A DNA stretch of 64,000 nucleotides from Anagrus nilaparvatae (taxonomy: Eukaryota > Arthropoda > Insecta > Hymenoptera > Mymaridae), in NCBI GenBank assembly GCA_022575985.1, contig JAKSXM010000132.1, positions 6,696,001 through 6,760,000 of the forward strand, in the 5' to 3' direction. A program made the translations under genes and the position numbers. This document shows, in pieces, positions 58,115 to 64,000 of this stretch (its first letter is position 1; every line of letters begins with the position of its first letter). The notes under the pieces were generated by a model that did no database searches, was not told the origin of the DNA, and saw only the letters and a list, made by a program, of their open reading frames with translations.

Positions 58115-60132
58115 GCTAGTTTTTAAAGTCAGTTTTTTGTTTGATAACATAACAAGCAAACAGGTTATTTTCTTGGTAAGAAATTTTGTTTAATATATAG
58201 GGGAAGAATGAATTTAATATTGGACTGAGGGCTCTCGTAATATAACTTTTTCTAATTATCTCGAACAAAAAAGAACGAGATTCTTGCAGCGAAGTAAACT
58301 AAAATAATTTTCTTAAAAATATATGCTGTTAAAAGTAACTCCTTGTTTAAAGAATTAGTAAAACGAAAAAATCGAATTTACAAAAAAACAGTTTTTTTTT
58401 TTAGCATTTCAAAAAAAATTGTTAAAATTACAATTTTTATACGAATCGAATATGCATAAAACCAATTTTTAAAACCAATTTTCTGAATTTTTCAAATTAA
58501 AAATTCGGAATATTTTAAGATAATAAATTTATACATTTTTAAATATAAAGAAGCTTTAAAAATAACAAGAAGGAAAAAAAAAATAATGTTTAAGTAGCAA
58601 AATATTTAAGCGGAAAAACGTGCTACTGTTAAACCATAATGTGGTTTTTATTTTTTGCTATTTACTATTTTAAGTGTAACGTAAGTAAAAAAAAAATAAA
58701 AAAAAAAGGTCATTTCCTTTTCTTTTTATAAAAAATGTTATATCTAATGTAAAAGGTTTTGTCCTTTTTTATTTATTTTTTTTTTTATTGGTGATAAAAT
58801 AGTCTTGAGGTTTTATTGTATACACTTTTTCATTATTTTTTTTTTTACACTAATTTACCCATTTTCTTAATATAAAGAAAAGTTTAATTATTATTATAGA
58901 ACTTGTGGCTTGACCTGTAGTTTAGCCTGGGTTATAATTTTGAATAGTTTTTTATAGAATCATATTTTTTTCATGTTAATTACATTCTTTAGGTACTAAA
59001 AATAATATAAATCTTACATAAATATTTTAAAATTCAATGCATGATTTATTGGTAATAAAATACGATACAAATAAAAAATCTTGTTTTTCATCCTTACATC
59101 GTAGTCCAGAAGCCGTATGTATTAGATATGCACTATTTTTTTTAAAGTTTGTGGAAGACTACTTATATGAGATAGATATGTTTTTTGATACCCTGATTTC
59201 AAATTTTTAGATCCCGACCCTAAATAATTACCCCTATTTAATGACGAAAAACTATACTTTTTAATCAATTTTGAAGTTTATTTTGACATATTTCATAAGA
59301 AACTTTTTTATTTTTCGCTAAATAAGAATATTTAGGTCCTGACTCTGAAAACTATACTCTAATACCATTTACGGGCATTTAGCGGCCCATTTTTAGCGTT
59401 TTTTACATATTGCATAAGATACTTATCTAAAAATCTTTGATTATGAGTTAAGGTTTTCGGGAAGCAAGTTCGAAGGTAACGAAATCTGTATACAGACCTG
59501 CATACTGATCTATATATAGATTTGTAAAAGACTTTTGGGTACGGACTACACAAGTAGTTCGTGTCTGTATTTAAGTAATACACAATTTGACATTTACTAA
59601 TAAAAAAGACCATGTTTATTATGAAATAAGTTATCATAAGTCGATTCATGAGACGCTTGATCAAAAGCAACTAATTTTTAGACCAATTCTCAGAGTTATC
59701 ATTGATCACACAAAAATGATGTTTTACATGATAATTCATGTATTGCATAAAATTATTAATCAATACGAAAATTTATCATGTGCCAAGTCATATATTGCAG
59801 GGTTCATATACAAACATGTGCTCTTACATAATGGACTATGCAAAATGGGTCATGTGCAAATATAGTCACATGATTTACTTTCAATTCCTGATACGATTCA
59901 TACGACAAAGCAGAATAAACATAAATGTAATAGCATCATGCTCTTAAGAGTGAATCCATGCTCTTAAGCAATAAAATGCTATGCTGTCACATTATTAATG
60001 CAAGATGCCCATGACGCATCATATATACGATTACTAAAATGACTCCATTCAAAAAATAGATAAATTTAACACGACAGATTACCACAAACGACAACTTCTA
60101 TATTATTTTTACCCTTCACACATAATAGATAA
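58115..60132. other. AT-rich, no gene seen
   Basis: Opposite overlapping frames around 59359-59947 are open but unrecognised. CATGCTCTTAAG is repeated at about 59937 and 59957. No other feature. Confidence 0.35.
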
Positions 60133-60144
60133 ATAACAAGACCT

Positions 60145-60176
<32 letters not shown>

Positions 60177-60179
<3 letters not shown>

Positions 60180-60460
60180 GGAAATATGTGAATCTTGCAT
60201 CAGCCATGGAGTGTTTGCGGGCCTTAAAGACCCGCAAATTTCCATGACCGCCCAGTTGTACAAAGTATACAACTGGGAGACTACCGGCGAACGCGGTCGC
60301 CGGCTACGCCCCAGATTCTTACTGGATAAACACACTTTAAACCCTCCGCGCTTGTTTGTCCCAAACCGGAACTCCCTTTTCAGGTATAACTTCAGTTTGG
60401 GACGCGCAGCCTAGGCAGCTGGCCGCTGCCTTCCCCCCTGCCTAGGGGCAGGAGAGCTCT
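60177..60460 (-). other. 3' untranslated region of R1-like LINE
   Basis: Nearly identical to 38230-38513 in inverse orientation. It includes an inverted pair around GTTGTACAAAGTATACAACT and a repeated CCGCAAAT/ATTTGCGG word, which may fold as the 3' RNA structure used for reverse-transcriptase recognition (inference). Confidence 0.7.
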
Positions 60461-61319
60461 CTACGATAGAAAGCCCTCCTCCTTCTTCTCCAACAAGGTG
60501 GTCCTTACGTACTCTGCTACTTTGTTCCAGTTTTTGGAACTCCGTAGCATTTCCGGGACCACCGTCTCCGGCCTCCAAATCGGGAAGGGCGGGCGCCCCT
60601 CCGCGTAGCGCACACATTCGAAGAATGTGTGCTCTACTGTATCATCCACGCCCGGACAGTGAAGGCACTCCTTTGTTGCCACCTTATGCCAATGCTTCAA
60701 CATGACACGGAAATACCCGTGTCCAGTTAAGAACTGGGTAAGGTAGAAATCCACCTCCCCATGCTGTCGTCCCATCCATGCCTGCAGGTCTGAGATCAGT
60801 CTGCGCGTCCATAGGGCATTTTTCTCTTGGTTCTTTTTCCATCGTTTCTTCCATGCTTTCATAGAGTTGAAGCGGGCGCGAGTGGAAGCCACTTCGCGCT
60901 CATTTACGCTCTCGTAGATGAATTTCCGCTCCAACGCTAGCAGGTCAATGGGTATCACCGAAGCAACAACCTGGATCGCCTCTAGAGATACCGTGTGGTA
61001 TCCGCAGGCGATCCTCACTGCCGCTTGCCTTTGTACCGACGATATTTTTCGTCTGTACTTGGCAGTTTCTGTGGTCTTCACCCAGACTTCTGATCCGTAG
61101 AGCAGGACAGAGTTGACGACTGACATCAGGAGCCTTCGCTTCCCTGGTTTGGGTCCCCCAATGTTGGCCATGAGCCTTGACAGGGAGGATGCGGCCGACG
61201 CTGCCTTTTCACACGACCTCTGAAATTGCTCCCAGAAGGTCAGCTTGTTATCAAGCTGAACTCCCAGGTATTTCACCAATGTTCTGGTTCGGATCGTGTG
61301 AGGGTTTCCGCCGTCGTCG
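60461..61319 (-). CDS. R1-clade LINE polyprotein, C-terminal part (partial)
   Basis: About 286 codons open from the truncation point to the stop. In order: VKYLGVQLDNKLTFWEQF (the end of the reverse-transcriptase thumb), SVLLYGSEVW, an RRKISSVQRQAAVRIACGYH block, HGEVDFYLTQFLTGHGYF, and the CCHC knuckle CLHCPGVDDTVEHTFFEC (C-x2-C-x8-H-x4-C). This series is characteristic of R1-clade non-LTR retrotransposons. Endonuclease and the catalytic palm are absent, so the fragment cannot transpose by itself. A frame from the internal GTG at 61279 is not a real start; the frame is open to 61319. Confidence 0.9.
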
Positions 61320-61369
61320 ATAACAAGACCTAATTACTCAAGTAATGTTAGTGCTTTTTTATTATATAT

Positions 61370-61453
61370 GCTGCGGTATCCAAGTGGTTAAGGGTTGTTA
61401 ACGAGGGCAATGGGTTAAAAAAAACTCGCGCAAGTTTAAAACTTGTCCGCAAC
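61370..61453 (+). tRNA. Class II tRNA-like sequence (Ser/Leu type), likely pseudogene
   Basis: Acceptor GCTGCGG (61370-61376) pairs with CCGCAAC (61447-61453) with one mismatch. The D-arm contains an A-box-like TATCCAAGTGGTTAAGG. The extra arm GGGTT/AACTC is long, as in tRNA-Ser and tRNA-Leu. The T-arm GCAAG-TTTAAAA-CTTGT has five pairs and a seven-base loop, but the usual TTCGA is changed to TTTAA. The anticodon stem is imperfect and the anticodon cannot be read reliably. A T8 run follows. Best read as a decayed tRNA gene or a tRNA-derived SINE head. Confidence 0.4.
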
Positions 61454-61456
61454 GAA

Positions 61457-61464
61457 TTTTTTTT
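61457..61464 (+). terminator. Possible Pol III terminator
   Basis: T8 run three bases after the tRNA-like acceptor stem. T runs are common in this DNA, so support is positional only. Confidence 0.3.
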
Positions 61465-63110
61465 GTGCCAATTTACATTATCAAGAGCAATCTGCATTAT
61501 CGTCCTACCTTACCGACACATCCTTGGGATAGGTAATGCAGTGGGGTAGAACCATCATTGCTTATCTACTTACATCGATTAAAAAAGATTCCAAAACTTC
61601 ATTTTAACACATAAAAAAAATATTTTTTATACTTTAAATAAAAGCAAACATCCACATAACAGAAATGTTTTTAATAATATAATGAATACATTTAAAGCCT
61701 ATTTAGAGAACAAGTATATTTAAAATAAGAAAATATTCGGTACTACTTCAGAAATGTAAAATTTTTATATTATTCAAGATATAATTGTTAAACAATCTAA
61801 CATCAAATTTAAAATTTTATCATTAAATTTTTGAAATTATATTAAATATTATATTAAAAATTATATATTAATCATTAATGACTTCTTTCTGATATCCAAA
61901 CACAATTGTTATAAAGAATTTAAACTTCGATTCTACTATATTATTGAATTTTTCCAAGTAAATAAACAAAGGATTGGTCCAATACTTTTTAACTATGCAT
62001 TTTCGGAAAACGACTGTACATCATTTTTAGACCCAATAACTTAACTGAAAATCTAAATTCATTTTCTAAATTTATTAATTTTTATCGATCTTTACGTGTA
62101 AAGAAAGAACACAGCTAATTTTTTTAAAAAAATGTTAAAAATTTGTAAATTTTCTAGAATTTATCAGAAAATTTTATTGTTTATGAAACTTTTGTAAACA
62201 GCTTTTAATGAAATGGTTGCATTAAATTTTATTAACTTTTTTTAATTATGATTTTTCAAATTTTTATTAAATTGATGAATACTTAGTAAGAATATTTATA
62301 ATCAGCTTATCTCATAAAAAACATTTAATGTTTCCCGTGAAGGTAACTTTTCAATTTCTTAGCATCATATAATTTTTAGGTAGGTGGGGAAGGAAAGAGA
62401 GAAAACACTTCGGAATTAATTTTTATCATCATTATACTAGTAAATTGATCATTTTATACCTAACTCTCTTAAACTTAGGTATAACGAATACTAAATTCAA
62501 TCAATTATTAAAAAACACTTTTTGGATTCCGCAATAACGTAATCAGATAAAATTCTCACAAAACATTTGTATTCTGCAGGAAATTTCACAAAACCTACAA
62601 TTTTATGAAATTTTTTATTCTTAAAAAAGGTTAATGTAATAAAACTTGCTTAGATTTTAGTATTCTTACTTGTCTAACAAGTTTGTAATTAAGAAAAACC
62701 ATTTTCAATAATAAAATCGGGTAAAAATGGGACTAATTTTAAAATTTACTATATCTTTAACTCTATTCAATTTTTTTGGAGAAATTTATTATGAAACACT
62801 GAATAGTTTAATTAAAAATTTTACCTTCTAGGCTTCATAAATGGATAGATCGACTTAAGTCACCTACCAAAAAAGATTTTTTGTCCAAAAAACATTCAGT
62901 ACTACATAAATAAAAATTATTTTTTTCCAAAAACCTGATTAAGTGTCTTTCGCAATTTAGGAATCTTCCAATTTTCATCCTATTTTAAAAGATTTTACGG
63001 TTTTTTTTTTCAATTTTCAACTGATCAGAAAAGCCAGAATATTATAATATATGCAACTTTTATATTCAAGAGCTTTTTGAACTAAAAAATTGTTTATAGT
63101 TGGAATTTTT
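61465..63110. other. AT-rich, no gene seen
   Basis: No supportable feature until the satellite array. Confidence 0.4.
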
Positions 63111-64000
63111 ACGTATTCCATAAACTATATTATTGTTTGAAGACAAATTAGTATTGCATAAAATTTTTTACTTTTCATGCCGATTGTAAAAAATCTTATA
63201 GTTGACATACTTTTCATAATTTATCAGGAATACCTTATAAATAATGTGAATACGTATTCCATAAACTATTTAATTGCTTTAAAGTCATAAATTGGTATTG
63301 CATAAAATTTTTTAATTTACATGCTGATTGCAATAAATCTTATGGTTGACATGATTTTCATAATTCGTGAGAAAAACCTGAAGTCTTGTGAATACGTATT
63401 CCATTAACTAGTTAATTGCTTTGAAGTTATAACATGGTATTGTATATAATAATTAATTTTCATGCCGATTATAATAAATCTTATAGTTGAAATGATTGAT
63501 TTCGAAGCAATAAAATATTGACATCAAATATTGACTTCAAAACAATTAAATAGTTTATAGAACACGTATTTACATGATTTATAAGATTCTGCTGATAAAT
63601 TACGAAAATCATGTCAACTATAAGATTTATTACAATCGGCACGAAAAGTAAAAAATCGTATACAATACCAATTTATATCTTCAAAGCAATTAAATAATTT
63701 ATGGAATATGTATTCACATTATTTGTAAGGTTCTGCTGATAAATTATGAAAATCATGTAAACTTTGAAATTTATTTCAATCGGCACTAAAAGTAAAAAAT
63801 TGTATACAATACCAATTAATTACTTTAAAGCAATTAAATAGTTTATGGAACACGTATTTACACGATTTATAAGGTTCTGCTGATAAATTATGAAAATCGT
63901 ATCAACTATAAGATTTATTACAATCGGCACGAAAAGTAAAAAATTGTATACAATACCAATTTATGACTTCAAAGCAATTAAATAATTTATGGAATATGTA
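63111..64000. repeat. Satellite, about 142-bp monomer with orientation switch
   Basis: The ACGTATTCCATAAACTA word starts units at about 63111, 63252 and 63394, then the same unit appears inverted from about 63535 (AGTTTATAGAACACGTATTT) at about 142-bp spacing to the window end. Each unit carries a CCGATTGTAATAAATCTTAT word, a GTTGACATGATTTTCATAAT word and a TTGGTATTGCATAAAATTTT word. The switch point is about 63490-63535. The array continues beyond the window. Confidence 0.8.

Larger units (their letters stand above)
60133..61335 (-). mobile_element. Recent 5'-truncated R1-like LINE with 16-bp TSD
   Basis: The insertion at 60149-61319 reads on the minus strand and ends in a poly-A tail (T run to 60176 on the plus strand). 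It is flanked by the exact duplication ATAACAAGACCTAATT at 60133-60148 and 61320-61335, the hallmark of target-primed reverse transcription. The reading frame is uninterrupted up to the truncation, so the insertion is young. Copy 1 lies at 37931-38529 in the opposite orientation. Confidence 0.92.

Noticed and set aside
59359..59947. Three overlapping frames of 69-103 codons
   Set aside because: Chance open frames in AT-rich DNA; no motif and no consistent strand.
60211..60414. 67-codon plus-strand frame also seen at 38276-38479
   Set aside because: It lies antisense in the 3' untranslated region of the two R1-like LINE copies; identity follows from the duplicated element, and no domain is recognisable.
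63111..64000. Regularly spaced repeats that could suggest a CRISPR array
   Set aside because: The monomer repeats over its whole 142-bp length, with an orientation switch and no unique spacers; it is satellite DNA in a eukaryotic context.

Overview
The window looks like AT-rich nuclear DNA from an insect. I infer a parasitoid-wasp type (Hymenoptera, Braconidae-like) from three things: extreme AT content, a divergent single-exon ionotropic receptor, and a dense mix of R1-type LINEs, MULE remnants and foldback DNA elements. The species cannot be named from the sequence. There is no bacterial gene organisation, no operon, no CRISPR array and no rRNA.

Layout. 0-9.9 kb: small inverted-repeat DNA elements, including a 0.88 kb foldback packed with TTCAAGC words. 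9.97-11.8 kb: the only intact host-type protein gene, a 608-residue ionotropic receptor, followed by a possible fragment of a second receptor. 12.9-17.2 kb: MITE-like and foldback elements. 17.65-20.1 kb: a decayed LINE with reverse transcriptase, RNase H and a CCHC C-terminus. 21.2-24.7 kb: a repeat with a CAGA tail abutting a 2.55 kb near-perfect palindrome. 26.1-27.1 kb: another foldback. 28.6-33.1 kb: dispersed repeats, a 155-bp-unit repeat, a MULE transposase fragment and a relative of the big palindrome. 35.3-40.8 kb: a Jockey/CR1-like LINE relic split by later insertions (a 156-bp tandem array, a truncated R1-like LINE and a TTAA-flanked MITE). 43-51 kb: more MITEs and inverted repeats. 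53.5-54.8 kb: a small non-coding element with two direct repeats. 55-58 kb: two more inverted-repeat elements. 60.1-61.3 kb: a fresh 5'-truncated R1-like LINE with perfect target-site duplications, next to a class-II tRNA-like sequence. 63.1-64.0 kb: a 142-bp satellite that flips orientation inside the array and runs off the window.

The most exciting item is at 53.5-54.8 kb. Each direct repeat (about 484 bp) contains a complete type III hammerhead ribozyme core: three helices, CTGACGA, GAAA, a G-C closing pair and an AUA cleavage triplet. The loops of helices I and II are almost fully complementary to each other. The two cleavage sites are 707 nt apart, and an inverted copy of the repeat tail sits upstream. 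This is retrozyme-like or Penelope pseudo-LTR-like architecture without an open frame. A separate minimal type I hammerhead of Penelope style is at 25.46 kb, and a decayed one is at 48.99 kb.

Apart from the receptor gene, almost everything explainable here is transposable-element biology. The long unassigned stretches are very AT-rich and show no supportable gene.
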